DNA of 64,000 bases from Fallopia convolvulus (GCA_964016875.1 OZ024718.1:6701001-6765000), one strand, 5' to 3'. Shown: positions 1 to 11,744, counted from the first letter of the stretch. Notes: generated by a model not told the origin, from the sequence alone. Translations and numbers: made by a program.

Positions 1-969
1 GGATGAAAAATTTGATCTCTTATTTATCTTTTTGTTAGACTTTAGCGTCTATTGAAAACCCTATGTAGGGAATTGCGGAGATTTCTCTAGTTTGCTTGGT
101 TTGAGATTGGATTCACTTTGGAAGACAATTTATTGTATTCTACAATTCGGTATGTTGTTTATTCAATTTGAATTGATTTTCTCCAATTCCATGTCTAGTT
201 AAATCTATAATTTCAAAGAAGGATGAACACAATGATTAAGTAGGTAGATTTGAATTGTGATATTTGGTTGAATGGAGATTTGAATGAAGTTTGATTCTTT
301 CCTATGATGCTTAATGACCTAATTCATATAAAATTGGGAATCCTCTCCTATTATAATTTGAGACAAAAAAGATATAATAATAATAATAGGAGATTGATTA
401 ATTGAATTTACAATTGTTTGTTCTTGTTAGATCCCTAGAATTGAACTTGAGTGTTATTTCCACGAGAGTGACTTAATCTCTCTTGTAGAATTTCAATTAT
501 CGTCGTTGATCAAAGATGAATAGATTCAACGGAGCGCGAGAGCGGATGTTGTTTTTATTTGTCCTTGGTCTCTGAAGAGCTTAAAGGATCTAAATTAGAC
601 TTGCGTTATGCGAGAGTGTGACTGCTAGTCGAGTTCAATTAGATGCATACACTCATCGTCTAAAAAGAGATTTGTGTTGGTACTAGATAGTGAGTCCTTC
701 AAATGACATTCATATCAAAATACAAATAGATATCACCTAAAACCTATCAAAACGTCATTGTGGGAATCCTGACCTTGAAATGTTTTTCCCCATTGAATTT
801 CCTTTGCTATTTTTAATTCTTGTTACCATCATTAATAAACCATTTTACGTGTTTAATTTTGACTTGGTCTACTAGTTCGAATAATAATCGGTACTACATA
901 GTCCATGTGTTCGACATCCTGGTACTACAACCGATTTCGTATACTTGTGGTGTAGGAATTGGCCTATCA
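1..969 (+). repeat. Athila 5' LTR (3' part; begins outside the window)
   Basis: AT-rich, non-coding sequence ending in ctatca at about 969, directly before a degenerate primer-binding site. The final 100 bases resemble the usual end of Athila LTRs (a tatacttgtgg-like stretch before the CA end). The LTR start is not in the window and no second copy is visible, because the 3' part of the element is lost, so the boundary is inferred from the primer site only. Confidence 0.55.
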
Positions 970-973
970 TGTT

Positions 974-995
974 TTTTTCGCCGTTGTCGGGGACT
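974..995 (+). other. Athila primer-binding site, tRNA-Asp type, decayed
   Basis: The stretch tcgccgttgtcggggac resembles tggcgccgttgccgggga, the complement of the 3' end of plant tRNA-Asp, which Athila and Tat elements commonly use. The first bases (tggc) are mutated to a T run. Confidence 0.55.
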
Positions 996-1090
996 ATTGC
1001 TAGTATTGTTTGTCTCTCGCAACCGGTAGACTAAGTCTTATTTTTAATTTTGTTCTATTTGGTTTTGGTTTCAGTTTTATTCTCCTTCCT

Positions 1091-1715
1091 ATGCGAAGAT
1101 CCTTGGGTGCTAGTGCACTAGGCAACTACGATTCTGAACCCGAGTGCGGTTTTCATAGAAGAAGAAGATAGCAAAAAGAAGCTAGAACTCAAGCTATGGA
1201 CGACGGGCAGACAAACATACAACAATAGCCAACAGTTGTTGTTGCAACAACAACAACAAATAGAGCAGCTACACTTGCAATTCCAACAACTACAATTGAA
1301 TGTGCAACCACCTATGACATTGGGTGATTATGTGTTGCCACATCATCAAGGACCCACATTTGGTGTGGTCCGACTTCTATTTTAGGCTAGAAATTTTAAG
1401 CTGAATCAGTTTGGAGGTGTACCTTTTGAGAATCCTCACCAACATCTTAACACTTTTCTGGACCTTATGGATATGGTGAAGATTCACGATGTCTCTGATG
1501 ACGCACTTTATTTGCGCGCCTTATCATTCTCTCTACGTGACAGGGCTAAAGATTGGTTCAAGACCCTGCCTCAAGGCACAATCACGACATGGGATGAGTT
1601 GGCCAAAGCTTTCCTATGTATTTCCCACGTAAGAAGACTATAGTGGTGTGGAATCAAATCAACTCATTTCAAATGAAGGCTGGGGAATCTCTATATGAAG
1701 GTTGGCATGGGAGAG
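1091..1715 (+). pseudogene. Athila gag, N-terminal part (interrupted)
   Basis: Capsid protein of the outer Athila element. An ATG at 1091 opens with MRRSLGASALGNYD, followed by a basic Arg stretch (FHRRRR) as in Athila gag starts, but a stop follows within about 25 codons (near 1168). A glutamine-rich segment comes next, then the conserved retrotransposon gag region at about 1405-1620, with PFENPHQHLNTFLDL, RDRAKDWFKTLPQG and TTWDELAKAFL. The reading frame shifts near 1620. It ends at the Reina-like insertion, and the remainder of the domain resumes at 6957. Non-functional. Confidence 0.8.
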
Positions 1716-1974
1716 TGTTATGTCCGTGAGGGACAAATGACAAAGAACCGAGAATTGGGATAGAAAAAGAGAAAGAAGAAGATAGAAGAGAAGATAGAAG
1801 AGAAGTAGAATTTATAGGAGAAGAATTTTGTTATTCCAAGATGATTCTGTTACAGACTTAAGCTCGACTATTTAAGCCCAAGCCTTCCGGTTCTAACATC
1901 AACACCTAAACCGGATATTTCTTTGACTCAAACCGTTTTCCTAGACCAAACCGGTCACATATACACATATAACA
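1716..1974 (-). repeat. Reina-like element, left LTR (3' LTR in element orientation)
   Basis: 259 bp, starts tgttatgtcc and ends cacatataaca. Contains a purine-rich tract (gaagaagatagaagagaag, repeated) on the plus strand. About 10 substitutions against the right copy. A weak polypurine tract (aggggtgcaa on the minus strand) lies at 1975-1984. Confidence 0.92.
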
Positions 1975-2001
1975 TTGCACCCCTAATTGAAAGCATTGAC
2001 C

Positions 2002-2574
2002 TCAATGCTTGTTATCAAAATTAGGGAACTGACTAAGAATATGCCCTTCCTGTTCCCAAGTGGCTTCAGTAGTGTCCAAATGATGCCACTTAATCAACCA
2101 TTCAGTCATCGGATCCCCATTCTGTAAATGAACCACCCGAGTATCCAAAATTTTCTCAAGAGAAATGAGAAAAATACCGTCTCTAGTTACATCAGGAAAC
2201 GTCATAGATGGAGTAATTGTGGATCCCAGCTTCTTCTTCAGTTGAGAGACATGAAAAACAGAATGTATCTTAGCTGTTGGAGGTAATTGAAGACGATAGG
2301 CCACATTCCCAATCCGAGCTAACACCAGAAAGGGCCCAAAAAATTTAGATGACAACTTGAGATTCGTCCGAACTGCAGCGGAAGACTGCCTATAAGGCTG
2401 TAATTTTACATACACCAAATCTCCTACAGCAAAACTTCGTTCCATGCGATGCTTATCTACAATTTGCTTCATTCTTGCTTGAGGCTTATGCAAATTATCC
2501 CGTAGCATAGCAATTGCAACCTCTCTCTTTAATCCAGTCCTCCACTGATGGCGTAGTAATAGCAGAAGCATCAA
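2002..2574 (-). pseudogene. Reina-like integrase C-terminus with chromodomain
   Basis: End of the Reina-like polyprotein. It carries the integrase C-terminal segment (VGDLVYVKLQPYRQ, FFGPFLVLARIG, IHSVFHVSQLK) and then a chromodomain-like end: ILDTRVVHLQNG, EWLIKWHHLDTTEATWE. Chromodomains of this type are thought to direct integration to particular chromatin. It ends at a natural stop just inside the left LTR boundary. The start of this frame overlaps the preceding integrase frame, with a frameshift near 2540 between them, so the methionine at 2574 is not a real start. Confidence 0.85.
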
Positions 2575-3499
2575 TTCCTAGCTGAGGAGGAGGATAACCA
2601 TATAATGCCTGAAAAGGAGAAACTTTCAATGCAGTATGATAATTGAAATTATACCAAAATTCAGCTAGAGCCAACCATCTACTCCACTGTGTTGGTTTAT
2701 CACTCGTCATAGCTCTCAAATAACTCTCTAGGAACTGGTTAACACACTCAGTTTGCCCATCTGATTGAGGGTGATAAGAAGTAGACAAATTCAATTGTGT
2801 TCCCACAGCCCTAAACAGCTCCTTCCAAAAGTGACTGACGAAAATTTTATCTCTGTCTGAAACAATATTCTGAGGCATACCATGCAGTCTATAAATGGTA
2901 TTCATAAACTGCATTGCTACGGTTGCAGCCGTGAACGGATGAGACAAAGCAATAAAATGAGCATATTTTGTCAAACGATCTACTACGACAAAAATTGTAT
3001 CCTTACCAGCTGACTTGGGCAAACCCTCAATAAAATCCATGGTAATATGACTCCATGGCTTTTTAGGAACAATCAAAGGTTGAAGCAAACCCGGGTATCG
3101 AATGTGCTCATGCTTATTTCTTTGACAATTATCACAACATCTGATAAACTCCTCTATCTGCTGGCGCATGTTAGGCCAATAAAAAAGCTGTTTCAACCTC
3201 TGATAGGTAGCCTGGATACCTGAATGTCCTCCATGTGGTGACTCATGCAACGAAGCAATCAATCTTGTTCGGAATCCAATATCAGCTCCAATGTACCATC
3301 TGGTTTTGTATTTTAACAAGCCATCAACTACTGAATAATCAAAAGTAGCCTTTACAACTGTAGAGGCTAACAACTGTAATGCCTCTAGATCAGAATCATA
3401 ACTCTGTTTGATCTCCATTATCCATTGTGGAACAACCAGACTCATACTACTCAACCCAGCTTTTTGACCCTCTTCACGTCTGGATAATGCATCTGCCAA
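2495..3499 (-). pseudogene. Reina-like integrase
   Basis: Integrase of the minus-strand chromovirus. It opens with the end of RNase H (MADALSRREE), then the zinc-binding HHCC region (HGGHSGIQATYQRLKQ, CCDNCQRNK) and the catalytic DDE core: ITMDFIEGLP, VSDRDKIF and HPQSDGQTECVNQ, whose Asp, Asp and Glu are all present. The frame is lost near 2540 (ERGCNCYATG is out-of-frame readthrough), and near 3500 it is shifted relative to RT-RNase H. The protein is therefore broken at both ends although its catalytic residues survive. Confidence 0.88.
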
Positions 3500-4800
3500 T
3501 TATCACTACCCTTCTTATATAATATGGAATAAGAAAGACCCAACAACTTCCTAACTGCCTTTTTCTGTAAGTGAGTTGATAATTTCTGCTCAAGCAAGTA
3601 CCTCAAAGATTGATGATCAGTCTTGATGTAGAAATGCATAGGCTCCAAATAATGTCGCCATTTGTCCACAGCTAACAACACAACCAGCAACTCCTTCTCA
3701 TAAGTCGAAAGCTTCAAATGAGAACCATGTAAAGCTTGACTTATAAAAGCAATAGGATGACCTTGTTGCATCAACACCGCACCAACTCCCTCATCACATG
3801 CATTTGTTTCAATTGTAAATGGCGAAGAAAAATCAGGCAACTTAAGCACATGAGCCTCTGTCATGATTTTCTTAAGCAAGCAAAAAGTTTGTTCAGCTAC
3901 CTCTGACCATTTAAACTCATTTTTCTTCAAAAGTTCAGTTAATGGTCGTGAGATGGTGCCATAATTCCTTATAAAACGCCTGTAGTAGCCAGTAAGCCCC
4001 AGAAATCCCCTTAACTGCTTTACTGTATTCGGTCGTGGCCAAGAAGTCATTGCAACAATTTTGCTCTCATCAGTTGCTACACCTTCCCCAGAAATGACAT
4101 GGCCTAGATACTCAACTTTCCCCTGAGCAAATGCACACTTACTCCGCTTTGCAAACAACTTACTCTCCCTCATAACCTGCAGCACTTGTTCCAAATGCAC
4201 CACATGTTGACTCAAAGAAGAACTGTAGACAAGGATGTCATCGAAGAACACAAGCACAAATTTCCTCAGAAAAGGTGCAAAAACATCATTCATTAATGCC
4301 TGGAAGGTGGCTGGAGCATTAGTTAAGCCAAAAGGCATAACCTTAAATTCATAGTGGCCATGGTGAGTGCGAAATGCAGTCTTGTGAATATCATTCTCAG
4401 CCATTCTAACCTGATGATAACCAGCCCGCAGATCCAACTTAGAGAACAGTGTAGCACCATGCAATTCGTCTAGAAGATCTTCAATGTGAGGTATAGGAAA
4501 CTTGTCTTTGATAGTCAACTCATTAAGCTGTCTATAGTCGATGCAAAACCTCCAAGTTCCATCCTTCTTCTTAACTAATAAAGTAGGTGATGCAAAGGGA
4601 CTTTGACTAGGCTGAATAATTGCTGACTTAAGCATCTCATCAACTTGCTTTTCTATTTCATTTTTCTGAAAATGTTGATATCTATAAGGACGAATGCAAA
4701 CTGGTAAGGATCCTGGTTTAAGAGGAATCAAATGCTCATGTCCTCTTAAAACTGGTAATCCATTAGGCTCTTGAAAGATATCCCTGAATTGTTCCAACAA
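3451..4800 (-). pseudogene. Reina-like reverse transcriptase and RNase H
   Basis: RT of the minus-strand chromovirus. RT motifs in order: RPYRYQHFQKNEIEKQV, LLVKKKDGTWRFCIDYRQLN, KLDLRAGYHQVRM, VMPFGLTNAPATFQ, and the catalytic box FFDDILVYS (a YxDD variant with FFDD as in chromoviruses). RNase H follows, with CDEGVGAVLMQQG, STYEKELL and KTDHQSLRYLL. The first RNase H Asp region reads ETNACDEG instead of ETDASDEG, so that catalytic Asp is replaced by Asn. An in-frame stop (4804-4806) separates it from the protease part, and a frameshift near 3500 cuts it from integrase. Confidence 0.9.
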
Positions 4801-4803
4801 ATG

Positions 4804-5462
4804 CTAAATTTCCCCTGGTATATCCTCTGTCACCGACTGCAAAGAAAATATCTGAGCAAATTGTGTGATAAACATTGGCACTCCCTTTCTTAACCACTTC
4901 TGCAACCTCTTCCCTTTCATACTTTTCAGAGCAGCCTCTTCCTGTACACCATTGATTTCAATACTCTTGCCATCTTTGAAAAAAGATATTTTCAATTTCT
5001 TGAAATCAAATAGTACTAGACTGAATTCTCTTAACCAGTCCCCACCCAAGACCATATCACAACCTCCCAGCTTGAGGATTCTAGGACTGTAAGAGAATTG
5101 AGCTCCCTGCATTTCCCATACAAAATTCCTGCAAATTTGCTGACTCAACATTTTTTCACAATTTACCACAGCAACCTCCATCAATCCCGAATCCTGTAAC
5201 TCAAACCAGCCTCACTTGCCTTTCTAGGATCCAAGAAACTATGTGTTGCCCCACTGTCAATCAAGATTGTAATATTCTGCCCTCTTGTCAAGTCCTTAAT
5301 TCTTATAGTAGACAACAGACTACTTCCAACTAAGGCATGCACATAAACTTCTGAATCTTGCATCTTATCATCGACACCAGTATCAATCTGTACTTCATCT
5401 CCCTCAGCAATATGTTCAGCATGACTCTCATCCTCCATTTGCTCTACTAGTAGGCTATGCAA
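4804..5462 (-). pseudogene. Reina-like protease and protease-RT linker
   Basis: Retroviral-type aspartic protease. The active-site motif is ILIDSGATHSFLD at about 5250, with the flap/linker hallmark LGGCDMVLGGDWL at about 5060. The segment is in two frames, 5181-5462 and 4804-5184, joined by a frameshift near 5185. It ends in a stop at 4804-4806, in frame with RT. The upstream part (LLVEQMEDESHAEHIAEGDE) is the acidic spacer after the gag zinc finger. Confidence 0.82.
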
Positions 5463-5478
5463 TGTTTGTAACTTGCAT

Positions 5479-6665
5479 CTATGACCTACATACTACATAG
5501 TACTTCTCACCGCACTTGTAGTAAAGACCAGCAATCCGCCTGACCTCTCGTTCAGTATTCTGCCTTGAAGAACCAACTGTCGCATTCTTGTTGGATCCTG
5601 CACCAGCATTCATACTACCAGATTTCTGAAATGGTTTTCCCCCAAAATTCCCATTTCTATAGGATTGAAAAGAGCTATCAGACTTCCAAGGAGGCTTGCT
5701 CAACTTAACGATTGCCTGAACTGTTTCATTATGCAACCGAGCCTGTTCAAAGACCATATTCAGAGATGTTGGTCTTCCCAACTTAACCGTAAAATTTCTC
5801 CCTTCAAACCACTCACAAAACTAGACACAAAGTAAGACTCAGGAAGATGAGGATCTAAACTGAGCATACCAGCTCTCAACTCCTCGAATTTTTCGGTATA
5901 ATCCTCCAAGCTTCCCTTCTGTTCCAGTTTATTAAATTCTTCTATAATCTCTGATCCTTGACCATCACCAAACCGCAAACATACAACATCTTTCAATTCT
6001 GCCCAACTAATCTCAGTTTTCTGCATCATAAACCCTTGAAGCCACACGTCTGCTTTCCCATTGACGTACATTGCTGCTAATTCGACCTTTTGCATTTCAG
6101 AAATTGAAAAGATCGAAAAATACCTCTCACATTTGCGTATCCAACTTCTTGGATTAGTGCCTTCAAAAATCGGAAAATCTAACTTCGGTAGACGATTACT
6201 CCTAAATTCACTTCCCCCAAATTGACTCTGACTCCAAGATCCTTGAGTTCTTGAAAATTCCTGAGTACGAACAGGTTCTTGAATTCGAACTCCCGTATTG
6301 CGATGAGAATCATGAACCTCTCTTCTCGTGGTTCCTGGAAACGGATTCCCTTCCGAAGCAATAAGGCCACGAGATCGATCCTCCATAGTCTCGACATTAG
6401 GTGGAATTGAACTACTACTCGGCAATGGTCTCATCATCTCCATTACGTGCTCAAATCCTCGATTCGTCTCCTTCCGCATCTCCATATTTTCCTTCTTGAG
6501 CTCCTCAATTGATGCCTTCGTTGTTCCCTTCAACTCATCAATTGATCTCTGATAGCCGTCTTCCTTTTATTGTAATTCCTCCATAACTTTTTTTATTGAT
6601 TCCGCGAATACCTGTAACTGTTGTATTTGAGACTCCATCGTCCTCAATCGCGTACCATCCGCCAT
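5479..6665 (-). pseudogene. Reina-like gag
   Basis: Capsid/nucleocapsid of the minus-strand chromovirus. The likely start is the ATG at 6665 (MADGTRLRTMESQIQ), just after the primer site. A stop near 6569 interrupts the N-terminal coiled coil. The gag core has RLPKLDFPIFEGTNPRSWI, WLQGFMMQ and LEDYTEKFEEL. A frameshift near 5775 moves the frame to 5479-5781, which holds the basic linker and a decayed zinc knuckle (YKCGEKYYV; only one of the two leading cysteines remains). Confidence 0.85.
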
Positions 6666-6676
6666 AGCCAAGAAAT

Positions 6677-6689
6677 GGCTCTGATACCA
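6677..6689 (-). other. Primer-binding site of the Reina-like element (initiator Met tRNA)
   Basis: On the minus strand this reads tggtatcagagcc, complementary to the 3' end of plant initiator methionyl-tRNA, three bases inside the right LTR. Confidence 0.9.
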
Positions 6690-6692
6690 AAA

Positions 6693-6951
6693 TGTTATGT
6701 CTGTGAGGGACAAATGACAAAGAACCGAGAATTAGGATAGAAAAAGAGAAAGAAGAAGATAGAAGAGAAGATAGAAGAGAAGTAGAATTGATAGGAGAAG
6801 AATTTTGTTATCCCAAGATGATTCTGTTACAGACTTAAGCTTGACTATTTAAGCCCGAGCCTTCCGGTTCTAACATCAAAACCTAAACCGAATATTTCTT
6901 TGATTCAAACCGTTTTCCTAGACCAAACCGGTCACACATACACATATAACA
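6693..6951 (-). repeat. Reina-like element, right LTR (5' LTR in element orientation)
   Basis: 259 bp, same length as the copy at 1716-1974, ending ...taaca and followed by TSD gagag (6952-6956). As the 5' LTR of a minus-strand element it would carry the promoter. Confidence 0.92.
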
Positions 6952-8225
6952 GAGAGGTTCAAGGAACTCCTATTGTTATGTCCTTACCATGGACAAGACA
7001 CGTGGGTGATTCTTCATACTTTCTATAATGTTGTGGACAATACTATTAGACTGCTCGTTGATGCCTCGTTTAGGGGCAATATCATGAACATGAATGTTGA
7101 TGATGCTTGGGAGAAAATTAAAGATATTGCCCATCATACTCACTATTATAATGACGCTCGATATATTCCAATCTCTAAAAAATCAGTTGGGCTTTATGAG
7201 GTTGACAAGCAAACTCTACATCAAGCAAAAATTGAGGCTTTGGCTCAAGAGATCAAGAAGCTGAAATTGAAGATGAGTGGGCCTAAAAATCTAAATGAAG
7301 GAGGCTCCAATCAGGTTGTCTAAAGCGTGGTGTGTCATTTTTGTGGAGCAGGTGATCACACTATATCATCCTGCTAAGTATTTGCTTCTAAGGAGGAACA
7401 ACAAGAGGATGAAGTGAACTACATGAATAACTTCAATAGAGGGCCTAGAAATGATCCATAATCTAATTCCTACAATCCCGGTTGGAGAAATAACCCTAAC
7501 TTCTCTTATGCGAACAATCAAGCACAACAACGGGCACCTCTTGGGTTTCCACAAAAGGCCCCACTATACCCAAATCAAGCTGCACAACCCTCCCAAAAGC
7601 TTTCATGTGAGAAAGCTATTCAAAGCCTTGCCACCTCCATGAAGATGCTAATTGAAGAAGTGAGAGCTCAGGGGAATAATTTGAAGATTATAGAGCGACA
7701 AGTGGCTCAACAAGCCGCCAACACTCCATGGCCAACTGGCCAACTTCTTGGGAATCTTGATGAGAATCCAAGGGGTTAATTGAATATTGTCACCTTGAGG
7801 AATGGAAGCGAATTGGAGGATCCAAGCCTAAGGAACCAAAAATGCAAAGCAGTGCCCCTAAGAAGCTCAAGATGATGGAGAGGAGGAGAAAGAGGCTCCA
7901 TACATTCTGCCTCCTCCTTATAAACCTCCTCTCCCATTCCCACAAAGAAAAGCTAAAGCTCAAACTAAGAAGCAATTTGGGAAGTTCCAAGAAGTTTTGA
8001 AGAAGCTCTACATCAACATTCCATTCACAAATTCTCTTCAATAAATGCCTGCTTATGTGAAGTTCCTCAAGCATATATTGTCAAACAAGAGGAGAATTGA
8101 AGGTTTCCAAAAGGTGTCCCTCAATCAAGACAGCAACGCCCTTATTCAAAACAAGTTGACTCCTAAGCTTAGAGATCCTGAGAGATTTTGTGTTCCTATT
8201 GTGATTGGAGATTGCTCTTACAATG

Positions 8226-8322
8226 CGTTATGTGACATGGAGGCTAGTGTGAGCTTGATTCCTCTTTCAATTTGTAAGAAGTTGGAGGCTAGTGTGAGCT
8301 TGATTCCTCTTTCAATGTGTTC
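8226..8322 (+). repeat. 48-bp tandem duplication in Athila protease
   Basis: The segment containing ggaggctagtgtgagcttg and the following Pro-Leu-Ser codons occurs twice (about 8238 and 8286), giving EASVSLIPLS twice in frame. It duplicates the region just after the catalytic Asp. Confidence 0.85.
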
Positions 8323-8572
8323 CTATTGTGATTGGAAATTTCTCTTACAATCGGTGGATACGACCCTAATCATGGCTAATTGATCAACTATATCACCTAT
8401 AGGTATCCTTGAGGATATTCCCATTTAGGTTGGTAAATTTTATGTATATGTTGAATTTATTGTTCTTGATATGCAAACTGAATTTTCCATTCCCATTATA
8501 TTAAAAAGACCTTTCTTAGCTACTGTTGGAATTCTTATTGATGTAAAAGAGGGTGTTCTTTCTTTTTCTATT

Positions 8573-8586
8573 GGGGGGGGGGGGGG
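8573..8586 (+). repeat. Poly-G run (14 G)
   Basis: Homopolymer G run within the decayed Athila protease-RT linker. It interrupts the reading frame. Confidence 0.9.
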
Positions 8587-9387
8587 AGGAGAAAATTGAG
8601 TATAATTTTACTAAAACTATCAAGTAACCTAGACTTAAAATTTTACTAAAACTATCAAGGAGTGATGATGTTTGTGACCACTAAAGATCCTATTGAGAGG
8701 ATTTTAGGCCACCCTAAGACTTCTATTAATGAGTTGGAAATTAAAACACCTTGGTTGATGTGCTAGAAGTTGATGCCCAAGATGTGGGAGGAGAATGAAT
8801 CTCTTGCTACGCCTAAGGTAAGTTGAAGCCCCTTCCATCTACATTAAGGTATGAATTTCTTGGTTCTAACTCCACATATCCTGCGATAGTAAATCACAGC
8901 TTAAGTGATGAAGAAACTGCCAAATTGTTAACAGAACTTAAGTTGCATAGGAAAGCCATAGGATACACCATTGATGACTTGAAAGGGATCAATCCTTCTT
9001 TGTGCATGCATAGAATTTTGTTAGAAGATGATCATAAGACTTCTATAGAACATCAAAGACGACTCAACCCAAACATGAAAGTAGTTAAAAAAGAAGTGCT
9101 AAAATTGTTGAATGCAAGCATTATTTACTCTATTTCTAACAATAATTGGGTGATTCATGTGCATGTTTCCCTAAAAAAGGGGAATGATTTTTGTGAAAAA
9201 TGAAAAGAATGAGTTAATTCCTAATAGAATAGTCACGAGTTGGCAAATGTGTATTGACTATAGAAAACTTAATAAAGCTACCTAAAAAGATCACTTTTTT
9301 CCAAATCCCTATCCACCCAAGTGACTAGAAGAAGGCTATTTTCACTTGTCCTTATGGTACCTTTGTCTATAGGAGAATGCCCTTTGG

Positions 9388-9480
9388 TGTAGCACCCTTA
9401 TTTTGCAACGATGGGTATTACCGCCAGTGACCTCAGATTTTTCCGTCCAAAGGCACCCAAGGCTTTATAAGGTATTAAAC
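9388..9480 (+). repeat. LTR head shared with the 56833 element
   Basis: tgtagcaccc, then gggtattaccgccagtgac and ccgtccaaaggcacccaagg. The same order of words opens the LTR at 56833-56917, and its inverted copy closes that LTR at about 56993-57076. Confidence 0.8.
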
Positions 9481-11225
9481 TTAAAGAAAATGTAGAATTT
9501 AAATGATAATACATAATTTTAAAAGGTGCTCAAACTTGAGACTTTAAATATTGTCATTACATCTTAAACTGTTTCAAAACAACACGATAGAGTTAAGTAG
9601 CGGATTAATCAAACATTGTTTTTGAAAAGCGTAGTGAATCTAAAATACGAGAGAAATATCTTAGAGAAGACTTGATCTTCCTTCCTTCAACTTTCTAGAT
9701 TCTTCGTCTTGAAACCTTTGAGGGAAAATCCCTAAAGTCTGACATTTGTCGCGAAGGGTGAGAAATACCAAGCAAAAATGCGGAAAATAGCGGAATTAGT
9801 CTAAGGAGACTAAGCAAGTGAGAATGGAAATTCTCAAGGGTAATTTGGTAACATCTTTAACGAGATACAGTATAGTGAGATGTGTTTGAGATTTTTAGAC
9901 TTTATGTGGAGCTTTAAAGCACGTGGATGATTTGATCTCGAGATGAGATAACTCTAAACCGAAAAGAAAGAACCACGAGATTGTAGAACTTTTTAATTAC
10001 ACACAAGTTTTATAAAAACTCTCATGTCCTTTTTGGGAACATTTTAATTACACACAAGTTTTATAAAAACTCTCATGTCCTTTCGGACCTCAACCAACTT
10101 CATCTTATTCGGTGCTCCAGATCGGGGAGGCGCTTAAGTACCGAGCCCACCTTGACAAGCCCAAATAAGCATTCAGATTGGAAAGACGATCGTGCAAGAA
10201 ACGAGAGTCGGGTTGGTCTTCCAAGTTGTACTAATCCGGCCCGGTTTTAATTTCTTTTAATGTGCACTAGCAATTATCTTTATTACCTATCAAAACTTTA
10301 CATAACATTAATGATTTTTAAGGGTGTGGAGGCTATGAAAGAGCCGATTCCAATTAAAGGAACGGAGTTCCGACATCTAGCTAGGGTGCAAACATCCCTC
10401 CAACAAGTAGGAGCCGACATAGATCATGATCCTTAAGTCGCGAGAAGAGAGGGCGTATTGCCATACCACTCAACGTGTTATATAGAGATGTTCGGGGCCA
10501 AACCTGCATCCCTTTTTATTAAATCCATAAGAATCTCGAAAAGATATTTTAAACAAGCAAATGCCACACAAACAATCCTAGTAATAATCACAATAATTCT
10601 ATTATCGTAACCACGATCACAAGTGGGTCGTTATTTCTAACAATCAATATTCCTAGATTCTTTTATTTTATCAAACAAGTTGTTCCCAACATCGAAAAAT
10701 TAAAGGAAATGAATTATCGAAAAGTTTCAAGGAGAATATCTACTTGCCTTGAATTGTGTTCAGGTTTTTCTTAAGGCTCGGAAAAATTCGACGAACTTGA
10801 GAGAGATCGAAACTTCGAAATAGCAATTCGAGAGATAACGAGCGAATTTCTATTAAAATTCTTATCTCATTATTAAACTACCCTTTTCTCTTATTTTTCC
10901 TTTCACTAAGAGAAAAAACATTATAATCTAAATTATTTTATTTAATAATTTAAGAGGAAGGCTTAAACAATAATAATATTTAATTATTATTTTCAATTAA
11001 ATCTTTTGTAAAATAACTTTTATAAAAATACTCATACTTATTTAAATGTGCATGCCAAAGTTGGACTAAAATGAAGAAATCCTTTTTAAAACCTTCTAGT
11101 AATATTTATTTAATTTGGTAACATAAACATTATGTCCATGACTTTTACTAAGTCCAAACCATCCGGCACCGTGCCCGTTTAGTGGCCTTAGGTTTGCCAC
11201 GTCATCATGTTTTCACTTCAGCAGC

Positions 11226-11744
11226 TTTGTTTCGTACTTGTGTTTGATATTGTTTGTTTGGTGTTGGGCTTGGGCCTTGTTTTGTCTCTTATTGGTCCTT
11301 CTTTTGGGCTTTCGTTTTCTTTTTTCCTTCTTTGTGTTGTAGTTTTTTTTTTTTGGTAGGTTATTGCGTTTTTGTGTTTATTGTTCGGATCATGTCGTTC
11401 GTGGCACAATCGGTGGAGGTTTGTCCAGGGCATAGTTTGTACAACGTCAAGATTTGGATCTAGGATTGGGGTGACTTGTTTGTGATTGGTGAGGTCGCTT
11501 GGACATTCATGACTGCTGAAGATCCTTCATCCTGGTGGAGGCAACATCAGTTGTCCTTATTCTAACTTGATTTGTTCGTTTTTTACCCATTCTCCTCGCT
11601 ACCCTCTATGTTCTAGTTCCCCCTCTTTGCTTGTTGTACTTTGTGTTGTTGTTTGTTTGTTCTAGTCGTTTTCGGATGTCGTTTACTCGGCCTCTCGTTG
11701 TATCGGGTCTGTCCAATAAACCGAATTTTTACCTACTCAAAAAA
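11226..11744 (+). mobile_element. Possible LINE 3' end fragment
   Basis: A T/G-rich block unlike the AT-rich flanks. It ends with ccaataaaccgaatttttacc, then ctcaaaaaaa, a poly(A)-like tail. Composition (ttgttgtactttgtg, tcgttgtatc) resembles 3' UTRs of plant L1 elements. No coding domain or TSD was found, so the call is tentative. Confidence 0.3.

Larger units (their letters stand above)
1716..6951 (-). mobile_element. Reina-like chromovirus (Ty3/gypsy), full length but mutated
   Basis: Complete insertion on the minus strand: 259-bp LTRs at both ends (tgtta...taaca), 5-bp TSD gagag (1711-1715 and 6952-6956), an initiator-Met-tRNA primer site beside the right LTR, and gag, protease, RT, RNase H, integrase and C-terminal chromodomain in the usual order. 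Short LTRs, a 5.2-kb length and a chromodomain fit the Reina group of plant chromoviruses; this lineage call is by eye. Coding capacity is destroyed by five frameshifts and at least two in-frame stops. LTRs differ at about 10 of 259 positions (about 96% identity), so it is clearly older than the element at 14233-19905. Confidence 0.9.
6952..9387 (+). pseudogene. Athila gag C-terminus, protease and start of RT (decayed)
   Basis: Continuation of the Athila coding region after the Reina-like insertion. Gag resumes at 6957 with RFKELL and HTFYNVVDNTIR, then a zinc knuckle at about 7331 (CHFCGAGDHTISSC, CX2CX4HX4C intact), then the gag-protease spacer. The protease region (about 8170-8320) has VIGDCSYNALCDMEASVSLIP; the usual DxG is DME, and a 48-bp segment from this site is tandemly duplicated. 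The linker VLDMQTEFSIPIIL (about 8465) and RT entry (8823-9200: CMHRILLE, RRLNPNMK) follow. After about 9280 the RT is shortened by a deletion and ends RRMPFG at the tttgg TSD. Many stops. Confidence 0.82.

Noticed and set aside
820..1029. 69-codon ORF at the left edge
   Set aside because: It lies across the Athila LTR end and primer site and has no family resemblance.
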